Assembly (NCBI RefSeq): GCF_903819435.1 | Contig: NZ_CAIJDP010000049.1 | Span: 1-64,000 of the forward strand | Origin: Flavobacterium salmonis | GTDB taxonomy: Bacteria; Bacteroidota; Bacteroidia; Flavobacteriales; Flavobacteriaceae | Length of the DNA stretch: 64,000 nucleotides | Reading direction: 5' to 3' | Shown here: piece after piece, positions 16,183 through 25,305 of the stretch | Position numbering within the stretch: the first letter of the stretch is position 1 | How the letters are laid out: every line of letters starts with the position of its first letter | The notes under the pieces: model-generated | Databases searched by the model: none | What the model was told of the DNA's origin: nothing | What the model saw: only the letters and a program-made list of their open reading frames with translations | Made by a program: the position numbers and the translations under genes

Positions 16183-17190
16183 TTAGGAATGTATCGCACT
16201 ATTCTTGTATTTTAAAGACATCGGTTCTTCTTTTCGTATGACTGAAAGTATTTCGGCAATAATACTGATAGCTATTTCTTGAGGCGTTTCTGCTCCAATA
16301 CTAATGCCCGATGGACCAAAAGCAACGTCTAATAATCCTTCATTAAAGGATTCCGTATATTCAAAAAATTCGTTTAACAATTGATTTCTTCTCTTAACAG
16401 GCCCAAGTAGTCCAAGATAAGCAGGTTGCATATTTTTCAATTCGATAAGAAATTTCAAATCGTTTACATAACTATGTGTCATTAAAACAACTGCAGTATC
16501 TGTATCTATAGAAAGAGAACTTATTTCTTCAGCTGATAAATGAACCACTTGAGTTGCTCCGGGAAAATTAGCTTCAGTTTTATAATCTTTTGCAGAGGCT
16601 ACAATAGTAACTTCCCAACCCGTTAAAAAAGCAAAATGACACAATTGAACGGCATCATGTTCTGATCCAATAATAATTAAATGAAAGCGAGGCTTCAGCA
16701 ATTGCGTATAACTAGGCAAGGATTGATCCAATTGAATATTGAAAAAACTAAACTTATTTCCTTCAAAATGAAATACAGAACCTAATCCAGAATGATTCCC
16801 TGCTGTCTTGGTATAAAAAGATTCAATTTCTAATGATTGTCTTTGCTGCTCAACATAATTTAAAGCTTGCCAAACAGCAGCATCAGGAGAAAAAGGTTCC
16901 AAAAGAATGTATAAAACTCCTTCACAACCCAGACGGTATCGACCGTCATAAACCATGATTTTTGCTTTATTATCTAAAAATACAGATTGAGATTGTTTAA
17001 GGATTTCGTTTTCAACACAGCCACCGCTAACGGCTCCCACCATTGTATTATTTTCGAATAGTAGCATTCGAACACCCGGTCTTCTGTAGGATGAGCCTTC
17101 AATAGCAACAACGGTTGCCATAACACTTTTTAATCCCATAGCTTGGGCTAAAATGTAAGATTCTTTTAATTTTAACAATTCGTGCATCAT
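16183..17190 (-). CDS. xdhC: XdhC/CoxI-family protein
   Basis: A 335-residue protein. The N-terminal XdhC/CoxI domain contains ATVVAIEGSSYRRPGVRML and AVSGGCVENEIL. The C-terminal Rossmann-like domain begins near LIIIGSEHDAVQLCHFA and ends with the FGPSGISIGAETPQEIAISI signature. XdhC binds molybdopterin cofactor, aids its sulfuration and inserts it into xanthine-dehydrogenase-type enzymes. It starts about 48 bp downstream of the cytochrome gene. Two Met codons open the frame; either could be the start. Confidence 0.88.
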   Translation of the reverse strand: MMHELLKLKESYILAQAMGLKSVMATVVAIEGSSYRRPGVRMLLFENNTMVGAVSGGCVENEILKQSQSVFLDNKAKIMVYDGRYRLGCEGVLYILLEPFSPDAAVWQALNYVEQQRQSLEIESFYTKTAGNHSGLGSVFHFEGNKFSFFNIQLDQSLPSYTQLLKPRFHLIIIGSEHDAVQLCHFAFLTGWEVTIVASAKDYKTEANFPGATQVVHLSAEEISSLSIDTDTAVVLMTHSYVNDLKFLIELKNMQPAYLGLLGPVKRRNQLLNEFFEYTESFNEGLLDVAFGPSGISIGAETPQEIAISIIAEILSVIRKEEPMSLKYKNSAIHS

Positions 17191-17237
17191 ATAAAAAACT
17201 TAAAAATATTTATATTATTGCTTATCATTAAATAACA

Positions 17238-17852
17238 TCATTGAGCAGGTGCATAAGCACCTGTTTGCAACCATGTAATCCAAGCTTTTTTAAATTGTTC
17301 ATAGGTCAAAGGAGGAACAGTTCTTCCTTCCCCCGGATTCCAACCTCCTCTTACCAAACCATCATCTGCGTGGGCAATAAGCATTTTTATGTCTTTATGT
17401 CCGTTAAGTTCTGGGGTAACCAATTGCTTGGCCAAGTCGTGAGCTGTTCTTCCCTCAAATACCATTTTCATATCAGCGGGTGGTAAATGCCAATTTGGAT
17501 TTCCTGGCGGTGTATGCAATCCTGTACTATTTGATTGCTGATGACAATTAGCACATTTCATTGTATATAAGCCTTTTCCATCTTTTCCTCTTTTGGGTTG
17601 CATGCTGTGAACAATACTATTATCTCCCTGAAGTGGAATATCACCTTTTGGATGACAATTAACACAACGAGGACTCACAAGTACTTTATAAACCTGTTTG
17701 AAAGCCTCTACAGAGGCTACACTGTCTTTTTTTATCGGACTAATGATTATATATTCCTTTTCTGTTACCCGATCTAACGAAACAGAAAATGCTAATCCAA
17801 GGGTTGAAACGAGTATTAGGGCAATCAATATGAATTTAGTTTTTGTCGACAT
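17238..17852 (-). CDS. Dihaem cytochrome c, electron acceptor of the molybdenum hydroxylase
   Basis: A 204-residue exported cytochrome. The membrane anchor or signal is FILIALILVSTLGLAFSV, followed by two CxxCH haem sites (RCVNCH and KCANCH) and a conserved C-terminal region GGWNPGEGRTVPPLTYEQF. The start at 17852 begins with MSTKTK and gives a normal signal; an upstream in-frame Met would lengthen it by 10 residues. It lies 33 bp after the molybdopterin subunit gene. Such cytochromes accompany isoquinoline-1-oxidoreductase-like enzymes and pass electrons to the respiratory chain. Confidence 0.82.
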   Translation of the reverse strand: MSTKTKFILIALILVSTLGLAFSVSLDRVTEKEYIIISPIKKDSVASVEAFKQVYKVLVSPRCVNCHPKGDIPLQGDNSIVHSMQPKRGKDGKGLYTMKCANCHQQSNSTGLHTPPGNPNWHLPPADMKMVFEGRTAHDLAKQLVTPELNGHKDIKMLIAHADDGLVRGGWNPGEGRTVPPLTYEQFKKAWITWLQTGAYAPAQ

Positions 17853-17885
17853 AGGTGTTTTTATTTTGAACTTATAAATCAATTA

Positions 17886-19985
17886 TCAAAGCTGGTCTGC
17901 AAATGGCAACCTGCGAAGTCTCTTACCAGTGGCAGCAAAAATCGCATTGCCCAAAGCAGCCGCTACTGGTGGCAAGGCTGGCTCACCCAATCCTGTTGGG
18001 GCTTCATCAGATTCTACAAATTGCACTTCAATGTCTAAAGGAGCATTATACATACGAAGAAAATTGTAGGTATTAAAATTGGTTTCTTGTACGGCTCCAT
18101 CGACAAAAGTAACTTTTGGAAACATTGCGTGGTTGATACCATCTACAATAGCACCCTGAATTTGATTTTCGGCACCACTCAAATTGATAACCCTACCACA
18201 ATGCACTGCACAATATACTTTTGTTACTCTTGGTTTTCCATCTTCTAATTTTACTTCAACCACTTGAGCGGCATACGATCCAAATGAGAACCATGTAGCA
18301 AAGCCCCTATAAATACCGGCAGGTGTAGTACCCCAGTTACTCATTTTAGCAACCAACTCTACCACAGCCTTATACTTGGTTGGGTCATAACCTACTCGTC
18401 CTACTGGTGTATCTTTTGCTTTTTTGAAGAAATCCAAACGAAATGCCACAGGGTCTTTTTTCAATTCTACGCATACTTCGTCAAAAAAACTTTCAGCTAC
18501 ATACGCCATTGTACACGCACCGGGCGCACGCCACCAACCTGTAGGTGTATTACTTGTAAATCCTTGACTATCCGATTTGTAATTTACCAATGCACCTGCC
18601 AAATAACTATCCCCTCTAATACCACGTCCGATGCCGACTGCCGACTGATGCCATGCCAAAAGTTCATTTTCGGTAAGTGCTGCACGATAACGATACATTT
18701 CTGCAGGGCGATAAAAATCATTTTGCATATCATCTTCACGAGTCCACTGAACCTGAACAGGACTTTTGGCTGCTGCCGAAATCAAAGCGGCTTCCACACC
18801 ATTATCTGTCATTAGCTTGCGACCAAAACCACCTCCTTGCCTTGGCACTCCTACTGTTATATTATCTTTGCTTATACCTAATTTTTCAGCTACATCATTC
18901 CTCAATTGTTCTGGAACTTGGGTTGGCCCATACAATTCTACTTTTCCATCTCGAACATCAGCAAAAAAATTGAGTGGTTCCATTTGGCAGTGTGAAAGGG
19001 TAGGTATTTCATAGTAAGCATCTAGTATTTTTGTTGCTTTTTGTTTTGCAATTTCTACATCGCCATCATTTCTGCCTGCGGTGGTTGTTCCCTTTTCCAA
19101 AATTTCTTTGAACCCAGCAAAATGGTCGGATGAATTCTCCAGTTTTTCGGTAGCGTTCCATTGAATAACCAAAGCATCTCTCCCTTTCTTCGCTGCCCAA
19201 GTAGATGTAGCTAAAACGGCTACTGAATTTTTTAGTTTAATTATATTTTTAACGCCATTTACTTTGCGAGCCGCTGTATCATCTACATTGTCCAATGTTT
19301 TTCCATAAGCTGGGGAACGAGCCACCATAGCAAATAACATTCCGGCTCTACGAGTGTCTATACCAAAAAGTGGTTTACCGGTAACTATACTATGTGAATC
19401 AACATCATTAATTCGAGTGCCAATGTATTTAAAATCTTTTGGGTCTTTTAAAGTGGGATTGACTGGTACTTCCATTGTGGCAGCTTTTGAAGATAATTCG
19501 CCATAGCTTAATTTTTTCCCAGAACTTTTATTAACAACCATTCCGTCTTCGGCGATACAATCTGCTGCTGACACATTCCATGTTTGGGCAGCTGCATTTA
19601 CAAACATTTCACGAGCAGCTGCACCCATTTTACGCAAATCATTAAATCTTCCTCTAATAGCACCGCTACCACCTGCTACTTGCCTTCCATACCTGTTGTC
19701 TAAAGATGCCAACTCTACTTCTATTTTTTTCCAATCTACACCCAATTCTTCAGCGATTATGACTGGCAATGAAGTTTTTACTCCTTGACCAATTTCTGGG
19801 TTAGGTGCCATCAGTACAATTGTGCCGTCAGGTTTTATTTTTATATAGATATTAGGCATATAATCAGCTAATACAGTTGGAGCAGCATTTGCATCAAAAC
19901 TAGGAAACACCAAACCGAGAAGTATACCACCACCTGTGATAGCTGAAACTTTTAAAAAATTTCTACGAGAATTTATAGATTCCAT
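17886..19985 (-). CDS. Molybdopterin-binding subunit, isoquinoline 1-oxidoreductase/aldehyde oxidase type
   Basis: A 699-residue large subunit of the xanthine dehydrogenase superfamily. A Tat signal (NSRRNFLKVSAITGGGILLG) shows export. Family motifs include EIGQGVKTSLP, RQGGGFGRK and GLGEPALPPVAAALGNAIF with the active-site Glu. It carries two molybdopterin-binding regions as in IorB. With the 2Fe-2S subunit upstream and the cytochrome downstream, it forms a periplasmic three-part hydroxylase for an N-heterocycle or aldehyde. The substrate cannot be read from the sequence. Confidence 0.88.
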   Translation of the reverse strand: MESINSRRNFLKVSAITGGGILLGLVFPSFDANAAPTVLADYMPNIYIKIKPDGTIVLMAPNPEIGQGVKTSLPVIIAEELGVDWKKIEVELASLDNRYGRQVAGGSGAIRGRFNDLRKMGAAAREMFVNAAAQTWNVSAADCIAEDGMVVNKSSGKKLSYGELSSKAATMEVPVNPTLKDPKDFKYIGTRINDVDSHSIVTGKPLFGIDTRRAGMLFAMVARSPAYGKTLDNVDDTAARKVNGVKNIIKLKNSVAVLATSTWAAKKGRDALVIQWNATEKLENSSDHFAGFKEILEKGTTTAGRNDGDVEIAKQKATKILDAYYEIPTLSHCQMEPLNFFADVRDGKVELYGPTQVPEQLRNDVAEKLGISKDNITVGVPRQGGGFGRKLMTDNGVEAALISAAAKSPVQVQWTREDDMQNDFYRPAEMYRYRAALTENELLAWHQSAVGIGRGIRGDSYLAGALVNYKSDSQGFTSNTPTGWWRAPGACTMAYVAESFFDEVCVELKKDPVAFRLDFFKKAKDTPVGRVGYDPTKYKAVVELVAKMSNWGTTPAGIYRGFATWFSFGSYAAQVVEVKLEDGKPRVTKVYCAVHCGRVINLSGAENQIQGAIVDGINHAMFPKVTFVDGAVQETNFNTYNFLRMYNAPLDIEVQFVESDEAPTGLGEPALPPVAAALGNAIFAATGKRLRRLPFADQL

Positions 19986-19987
19986 AA

Positions 19988-20452
19988 CTATTTGTTATTT
20001 ATTTTTTTTGCTGCCAAATGAATCGCTTTTCTAATCCTTACTTGTGTGCCACATCTACAAATATTTGTCATTGCTTCGTCTATTTGCTCATCAGTGGGGA
20101 TGGGAGTGCTTTTAAGCAAAGCGGCAGCGGTCATTAATTGCCCCGATTGGCAATAGCCACATTGCGAAACATCAAGTTCTTCCCAAGCTTGTTGAAGTGG
20201 ATGATTCCCATCTTCACTAAATCCTTCTATGGTTACAACTTTTCTTTTACCTACTGCCGAAACAGGTAAAACGCAAGAACGCATAGCCTCTCCGTCGAGA
20301 TCTATGGTACATGCACCACATTGAGCCACACCACAACCAAATTTGGTGCCTACCAAATTTAGATTATCTCGGAGAACCCATAATAAAGGGGTATCGGCAT
20401 CGGCTTCCACCGACATCATTTTACCGTTGATGGAAAGAGAGTATTTTGCCAT
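19988..20452 (-). CDS. (2Fe-2S) subunit of the molybdenum hydroxylase
   Basis: A 154-residue protein with a plant-type 2Fe-2S site ([16 protein letters not shown]…RSC) and a second 2Fe-2S site (CGYCQSGQ…[15 protein letters not shown]). This is the IorA/CoxS layout. It has no signal peptide and would be co-exported with the Tat-bearing large subunit, whose gene starts 2 bp downstream. It is the first gene of the operon. Confidence 0.9.
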   Translation of the reverse strand: MAKYSLSINGKMMSVEADADTPLLWVLRDNLNLVGTKFGCGVAQCGACTIDLDGEAMRSCVLPVSAVGKRKVVTIEGFSEDGNHPLQQAWEELDVSQCGYCQSGQLMTAAALLKSTPIPTDEQIDEAMTNICRCGTQVRIRKAIHLAAKKINNK

Positions 20453-20483
20453 ATTATTTAAAAATTTATTTTTATTGATAACA

Positions 20484-20491
20484 CAAATATA
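20484..20491 (-). promoter_or_regulatory. Candidate -7 element of the molybdenum hydroxylase operon
   Basis: Minus-strand TATATTTG, 32 bp upstream of the 2Fe-2S subunit start. No convincing -33 element lies at the usual distance, so this rests on the -7 match alone. Confidence 0.35.
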
Positions 20492-20597
20492 TCGTTAAAA
20501 TTGCCCAATTATTTTTATTTTAACCCATTTTTTTTGCAAATTAAATAATTCTATAAGAATGACCTCCTCGTATAAATACACAATTTACTACCTGCCA

Positions 20598-20683
20598 TTT
20601 TTTTGTTCCTATCTTCAATAACTTGTTCGCCAGAATACAAGTCAACCAAGGCGTGTTCAGGCGTGGAATGAATAGACTTTTTA
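20598..20683 (-). pseudogene. Fragment of an AraC-family regulator gene
   Basis: These 86 bp are roughly 85 percent identical by eye to 27407-27492, which lies inside the intact AraC gene at 26743-27570 (the segment encoding the EQVIEDRNKK region and the residues before it). Both ends are lost and no start or HTH part remains. It is a scar of a duplicated or deleted AraC gene. Confidence 0.65.
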
Positions 20684-20733
20684 ATTAAAAATGTTTGTCA
20701 TTAATTCAAAACTTTTCCTTAAACCCCTTCGGG

Positions 20734-20805
20734 CTAGTTACTACTTCTTTTTTAGATATTACCAAAGAAGCCTTGAGTAGAATTAGAAAACAAGCCATAA
20801 AATAG
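20734..20805 (+). pseudogene. Second remnant of a Crp/Fnr-type HTH end
   Basis: One frame reads SFLDITKEALSRIRKQAIK followed by a stop, the extreme C-terminus of a Crp/Fnr regulator. About 60 bp match the remnant at 15311-15510. Nothing of the rest of the gene is left upstream. Confidence 0.6.
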
Positions 20806-20830
20806 TTTTAAAATGATAAAAACCATTGAT

Positions 20831-20838
20831 GGATTGTC
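20831..20838. repeat. Left 8-bp target-site duplication
   Basis: GGATTGTC directly outside the left terminal inverted repeat of the MITE. The same 8 bp follow the right repeat at 21049-21056. Confidence 0.75.
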
Positions 20839-21048
20839 GAGGGCGCTGAAAAAGTCCTTATAATACGGAAAATGAGATTTTATAAAAAAGAGCGAAACTG
20901 CTACAGTTTCGCTCTTTTTTGATTATTATAAACACTTGTAGTCTAACAAAATCAAAGCCGACTAAAAAAGAAAAATAAATAAAATTAAAGCCTTATTTCA
21001 TTGCTTTTTTAGCTGTTTTTTGGAAATGGGGACTTTTTCAGTGCCCTC
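20839..21048. mobile_element. 210-bp MITE with 19-bp terminal inverted repeats
   Basis: The left end is GAGGGCGCTGAAAAAGTCC (20839-20857). The right end (21030-21048) is its reverse complement with one mismatch. Flanking GGATTGTC is duplicated perfectly. The interior has no open frame and contains a strong bidirectional terminator. The inner part of the end (GCTGAAAAAGTCC) recurs at 47518-47530 beside a transposase-like C-terminal remnant, which suggests the parent insertion sequence family. I leave the family unassigned. Confidence 0.75.
20884..20920. terminator. Bidirectional intrinsic terminator inside the MITE
   Basis: A perfect 16-bp stem (AAAAAAGAGCGAAACT with AGTTTCGCTCTTTTTT) and a 5-base loop, with T-runs on both strands. 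It lies between the alpha/beta-hydrolase gene and the molybdenum hydroxylase operon and would stop read-through from the former. Confidence 0.85.
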
Positions 21049-21056
21049 GGATTGTC
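21049..21056. repeat. Right 8-bp target-site duplication
   Basis: GGATTGTC directly after the right terminal inverted repeat, identical to 20831-20838. Confidence 0.75.
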
Positions 21057-21081
21057 AACGGTTTTTTTTGTGATTTTGCTT

Positions 21082-22122
21082 TTATTTTAAATTCTCTTTA
21101 AAGAAAACTTCTATTTTTGCAAAAGGAATTATATCCACTTTGTCATACAAATCGGTATGGACAGCATTTGGAATAATTAGTAGTTCTTTTGGTTCTGCCG
21201 CATTTTCGTAGGCTGTTTCGCTAAAATATCTTGAGTGTGCTTTCTCGCCTACAATAATCAAAACGGGTCTAGGCGAAATTTCTTTGATGTAGGTTAAGAT
21301 TGGCATATTCATAAACGCTAAAGGCGTAGTTGCAGTCCAAGAATTTCCCGAGTTTACAGAACGTTTATGGAATCCTCTTTCTGTGCGATAATAATCGTAA
21401 TATTCTTTTAAAAATTGTGGTTCATCTCCTTTCAATGCTTTATTGCCTTCTGGTCCATAAGCAAATGTTCCATTTTCTGCATCTTTCCAACGTTGTTGCC
21501 CTAATTGTTCAAGCATTTTTGTGCGTTGCTCTAAAGTTACGGAATCATTATATCCTTTAGACATTACTCGGGTCATATCATACATAGTAGCAGTTGCAAC
21601 GGCTTTTATACGTTTGTCAACCGCAGTTGCGTTTAATGCAAAACCGCCAAAACCACAGATTCCGATAATACCAATTTTATTTCTATCCACATTTTTTTGA
21701 ATTCCTAAAAAATCTACTGCCGCACTAAAATCTTCGGTATTGATTTCTGGCGAAGCCAAATTTCGAGGTTCGCCGCTGCTTTCGCCTGTATAAGATGGAT
21801 CGAATGCCACAACTGCAAAACCACGTTCTGCCATTTGGTTGGCATACAAACCTGACGATTGTTCTTTTACGGCACCAAAAGGTCCGCTGATTGCCAAAGC
21901 TGCTATTTTTTGATTTCCTACATTTTTTGGAAGATATAAATCTCCACTTAATGTAATTCCGTAACGGTTTTTGAATGATACTTTTTGACGGGTTACTTTA
22001 TCACTTAATTGAAAAGTGTAATGCTCTGTTGTGTTCATTTTTTTAAAATTTTCTTTTTTGTTTTGTGCCAATAATTGTCCTGTTATCAGAAACAATATTG
22101 CAATTGCGAATGCTTTTTTCAT
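21082..22122 (-). CDS. Exported alpha/beta hydrolase (dienelactone-hydrolase-like)
   Basis: A 346-residue hydrolase with a signal peptide (MKKAFAIAILFLITGQLLAQ). The nucleophile elbow reads GIIGICGFGGFAL, with Cys in the nucleophile position as in dienelactone hydrolase. DPSYTGESSGEPRN and a C-terminal IPNAVHTDLYD supplying the catalytic His are also present. It is the last gene of a minus-strand run that starts with an intradiol-dioxygenase-like gene, and a ring-cleavage-product hydrolase would fit that context. The substrate is unknown. Confidence 0.75.
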   Translation of the reverse strand: MKKAFAIAILFLITGQLLAQNKKENFKKMNTTEHYTFQLSDKVTRQKVSFKNRYGITLSGDLYLPKNVGNQKIAALAISGPFGAVKEQSSGLYANQMAERGFAVVAFDPSYTGESSGEPRNLASPEINTEDFSAAVDFLGIQKNVDRNKIGIIGICGFGGFALNATAVDKRIKAVATATMYDMTRVMSKGYNDSVTLEQRTKMLEQLGQQRWKDAENGTFAYGPEGNKALKGDEPQFLKEYYDYYRTERGFHKRSVNSGNSWTATTPLAFMNMPILTYIKEISPRPVLIIVGEKAHSRYFSETAYENAAEPKELLIIPNAVHTDLYDKVDIIPFAKIEVFFKENLK

Positions 22123-22212
22123 TTTATTTTGATTTTTAATTAAAAACTGTTTATCTCTTACCGCTTCGTTTCAATTTAACATACCTTTTTCAGTATTTGG
22201 AACGAAAGTAAA

Positions 22213-22959
22213 TTAAAGTTCCTGCGCTGTTGGACGGAAGATAATTTCATTAATATCTACATCTTCAGGCTGGCTGATTGCGAAAGCAACCACCCGTGCA
22301 AAACTGTCTGGACTAATCCCTACTTCTCCCACATAATCTTTGTTCGCCTGTTGAATATCTGCTTCGGATATATGTTCCAGCAACTCTGTTTTAACAGCAC
22401 CAGGACACACAATTGTGGTACGGATATTATAAGGTTTCAACTCCATACGTAAACCTTCGGTCAATGCCCGAACGGCATATTTTGTTGCTGAATAAACTGC
22501 AGAACCGTAAAATACTTTATGACCAGCCACCGACGAAGTATTGATAATCTGACCAAACTTTTGCGCTGTCATATAAGGGAGAACAGCGGCAATACCATTG
22601 AGTACGCCTTTTATGTTAACATCTATCATCGTATTCCACTCGTCAACATTAATTCGATCCATTGGGGACAAAGGCATTATACCTGCATTGTTAATTATGA
22701 CATCTACACGTCCAAATTGTTGAACAGCTGTATCAACCATTTTTTTTACCTGCTCCAGATTTGTTACATCCACGGTTACTGCAAGTGCTTTTCCTCCAGT
22801 TTCCTGAATATCTTTTGCTAGTTTTTCAATTTTTTCGGCTCTTCTTGCACCAAGTACCACAGTTGCACCAAGTTCTGCCAGATGTTTCGCCGCCACTTCG
22901 CCCATTCCACTGCTTGCTCCTGTAATGATTACTACTTTGTCTTTGATATTATTTTTCAT
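22213..22959 (-). CDS. Short-chain dehydrogenase/reductase
   Basis: A 248-residue classical SDR. The NAD(P) motif is TGASSGMGEVAA, and NNAGIMP is near residue 90. The catalytic Ser lies in NTSSVAGH, with YSATK as the Tyr-Lys pair. ARRAEK after the second strand suggests NADP preference. It starts 34 bp downstream of the PQQ-type lipoprotein gene. The substrate cannot be told. Confidence 0.85.
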   Translation of the reverse strand: MKNNIKDKVVIITGASSGMGEVAAKHLAELGATVVLGARRAEKIEKLAKDIQETGGKALAVTVDVTNLEQVKKMVDTAVQQFGRVDVIINNAGIMPLSPMDRINVDEWNTMIDVNIKGVLNGIAAVLPYMTAQKFGQIINTSSVAGHKVFYGSAVYSATKYAVRALTEGLRMELKPYNIRTTIVCPGAVKTELLEHISEADIQQANKDYVGEVGISPDSFARVVAFAISQPEDVDINEIIFRPTAQEL

Positions 22960-22993
22960 CTCTACATTTTCTATTTGATTCTTTTCTTTTTTA

Positions 22994-24247
22994 CTATCTG
23001 CCTATTCTATACAATCTGCCACCATCAGTAATGGCATACAAAGCCTCATCAGCACCTTGTGTAATATCTCTAAAACGTTGATTTTGGTTTGCCAGTAATC
23101 TTTCTTCTCCGGTTACACGGTTGTTTTCGATTACCAATCTTACGATATGCTGTCCGCTCAAAGCACCAATGAAGAGATTATTTTGCCATTCGGGCACTCG
23201 GCTACCTCTAAAAAAAGTCATACCACTCGGCGAAATTACTGGATCCCAATAATAAACAGGTTGTTCCATTCCGGTTTGTTGCTGGATACCTGAACCAATA
23301 GTTTGACCTCCATATTCTATACCGTAAGTAATTGTTGGCCAACCATAATTAAACCCTGCTTGTACGCGGTTTATTTCATCGCCACCACGTGGTCCGTGTT
23401 CGCTTTGCCACAATTCTCCTGTAGTGGGATGTATTGCCAAACCTTGTGGATTTCTATGTCCAATGCTGTATAATTCTGGTAAGGCTCCGCCTCCTGCAAA
23501 AGTTGGATTTCCTGATGCAGGTGTTCCGTTGGTAGTAATTCTAACTATTTTTCCCAAAGCGGCTGAAACTGACTGTGACAATGGTCGGGTTGTAATACCA
23601 GAACGCTCACCTGTACTCACTAAAAGATTTCCTGAAGCATCAAAAAGTATTCGACCTCCATAATGTGCCGTGCTATTTGCTGCGGGAATAGCGCGATAAA
23701 TGACGCTTACGTTTTCTAAACTTGTTTCATTATCTGATAATCTGCCTTTGGCAACTGAAGTTACTGTACCACCTGTTACATTTTCAGAAAACACCCAATA
23801 AATCATTCTATTTAATGAAAACTGCGGGTCGATACACAAACCCAATAATCCGCCTTGACCAGAAGCATTTACCGAAGAAATTCCAGTGATAGCAGTACTT
23901 ACAACTCCAGAACTGGTAACAATTCGCATTGTCCCTCCTTTTTCTGTGATAATAAAACGCCCATCTGGAAGATTAGCAATTCCCCAAGGCGCATTCAAAG
24001 TACTGGTAAGTATAGTGGTGCTATATGCTGTGGTGGTAACAACAGAATTTACTCTTGTTTGACCCACAAATGCTGACGGATAATTTGTATTTGCCGAATT
24101 GGTTTCTACTGGTGTTCCTGCATTTGGGTTTCCCGTAGTTGGATTTTCTGGCTCTGGAGTTGTTCCGTTAGTGTCATCTCCTTTTGAGCATCCCACAAAG
24201 CTGAATAGAACAATGGCAATAAGATGTAATTTGATATAAGTTTTCAT
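22994..24247 (-). CDS. PQQ-dependent sugar dehydrogenase-like lipoprotein
   Basis: A 417-residue lipoprotein (lipobox FVGCS, then a Pro/Asn/Thr linker) with a six-bladed glucose/sorbosone dehydrogenase propeller. Motifs include LNAPWGIANLPDGRFIITEKGG, GLLGLCIDPQF, GHRNPQGLAIHP and WQSEHGPRGGDEINRV. Members oxidise sugars at the cell surface or periplasm with PQQ. No PQQ synthesis genes are in the window. Confidence 0.85.
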   Translation of the reverse strand: MKTYIKLHLIAIVLFSFVGCSKGDDTNGTTPEPENPTTGNPNAGTPVETNSANTNYPSAFVGQTRVNSVVTTTAYSTTILTSTLNAPWGIANLPDGRFIITEKGGTMRIVTSSGVVSTAITGISSVNASGQGGLLGLCIDPQFSLNRMIYWVFSENVTGGTVTSVAKGRLSDNETSLENVSVIYRAIPAANSTAHYGGRILFDASGNLLVSTGERSGITTRPLSQSVSAALGKIVRITTNGTPASGNPTFAGGGALPELYSIGHRNPQGLAIHPTTGELWQSEHGPRGGDEINRVQAGFNYGWPTITYGIEYGGQTIGSGIQQQTGMEQPVYYWDPVISPSGMTFFRGSRVPEWQNNLFIGALSGQHIVRLVIENNRVTGEERLLANQNQRFRDITQGADEALYAITDGGRLYRIGR

Positions 24248-24292
24248 AAAAACATTTTTAGTTTGATTAATAGTAGAAAAAACGTATGTTTT

Positions 24293-24784
24293 CTATTTAG
24301 GATATTGTTCATCGGTTACTGCCTCTTTCCATTCCACAATACCTTTATCAGTATTGGGAATTATATACAATTGATGTAAACCCACATCGGAACTTGCTCC
24401 GTGCCAATGTTTTACGTTTGGCGGACATTTTATAACATCCCCTTTTTTAATAATTTCAATTTCTTTTCCTTCTATTTGATGATAACCAAGACCGTCTGTA
24501 ATAATTAAGATTTGACCAGCAGGATGACTGTGCCAATTACTTCTTGCCTCAGGTTCGAAATAAACATTGCCAACCAATGTATTGTAAACACTATCTGCAT
24601 CTACTAAAGCAGTAGGATACGCATTGCCTGTAAAAAAATCCTTTGAACCTTTTTCGCCTTTCGGGAAAATAGCGTTCAATTCTTGTTTTGTATTTTCCAT
24701 TGTTTCTTGATTTTTATTGTTGCACGATAGCATTAGCAATGAGGTAAATGCTAATAACAACATTGTTTTATAATTACTTTTCAT
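24293..24784 (-). CDS. Cupin-domain lipoprotein
   Basis: A 163-residue lipoprotein (LLMLSCNN lipobox) with one cupin barrel. Metal-binding motif 1 is SNWHSHPAGQILIITDGLG and motif 2 is GDVIKCPPNVKHWHGAS. The cupin resembles carboxymuconolactone-decarboxylase-associated or mandelonitrile-lyase-like small cupins. It probably binds a divalent metal. Function is unknown. It is co-directional in the AraC-linked run. Confidence 0.75.
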   Translation of the reverse strand: MKSNYKTMLLLAFTSLLMLSCNNKNQETMENTKQELNAIFPKGEKGSKDFFTGNAYPTALVDADSVYNTLVGNVYFEPEARSNWHSHPAGQILIITDGLGYHQIEGKEIEIIKKGDVIKCPPNVKHWHGASSDVGLHQLYIIPNTDKGIVEWKEAVTDEQYPK

Positions 24785-24796
24785 AGTGTTTTATTT

Positions 24797-25294
24797 TTAT
24801 TGTTTTTCAAATTTTACAGTTACATTTCCTGAACCTAAAGCCGTAACAAGTCCTGTAGGGTTATCGATATATCCGAGATTGGTGTAGCTGTATGCCGTGT
24901 TGAAATTTTTATAAAAAAGCACCAATACATTGTTTCCGTAAAGTGTTAAGTCGCCCACTTTTATATCGCCTCCAACTGAAGCATTTGTTGGAAGTGGACT
25001 AGGAAAGTCGTAGTACTTTTCATTTCCATTCAATTCTGTCATATCGATAGTAAGTGGGAGCCTTGTGTTGAATGCTGCTGCACTTGGGTTGTCATACAAC
25101 GTTGCTGTAAAAACTGCTGTGCCAATAGTTATCTTCATTTTGGTAGTTGAAGTGTTATTATTTCCGTTGCCAGTTGTATCGTTTCCATTGTTTGGGGTTG
25201 GAGTTGATACATCATCATCATTACTACAACTTGCAGCACAAAAAGAAAAAGCAAAAACAACAACTATGACTGTTATTAAAGATTTCAATTTCAT
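24797..25294 (-). CDS. Lipoprotein with cyclophilin-like domain
   Basis: A 165-residue protein. It has a lipoprotein signal (FSFCAASCSNDDD), a low-complexity Asn/Thr/Gly linker (33-50) and a C-terminal cyclophilin-like fold domain (MKITIGTAVFTATLYDNPSAAAF…LPL, then YGNNVLVLFYKNF). The family (Cyclophil_like) is often found with SDR, cupin and flavodoxin-type genes. It lies 11 bp after the acetyltransferase gene. Confidence 0.7.
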   Translation of the reverse strand: MKLKSLITVIVVVFAFSFCAASCSNDDDVSTPTPNNGNDTTGNGNNNTSTTKMKITIGTAVFTATLYDNPSAAAFNTRLPLTIDMTELNGNEKYYDFPSPLPTNASVGGDIKVGDLTLYGNNVLVLFYKNFNTAYSYTNLGYIDNPTGLVTALGSGNVTVKFEKQ

Positions 25295-25305
25295 AATTAT
25301 CTCTT

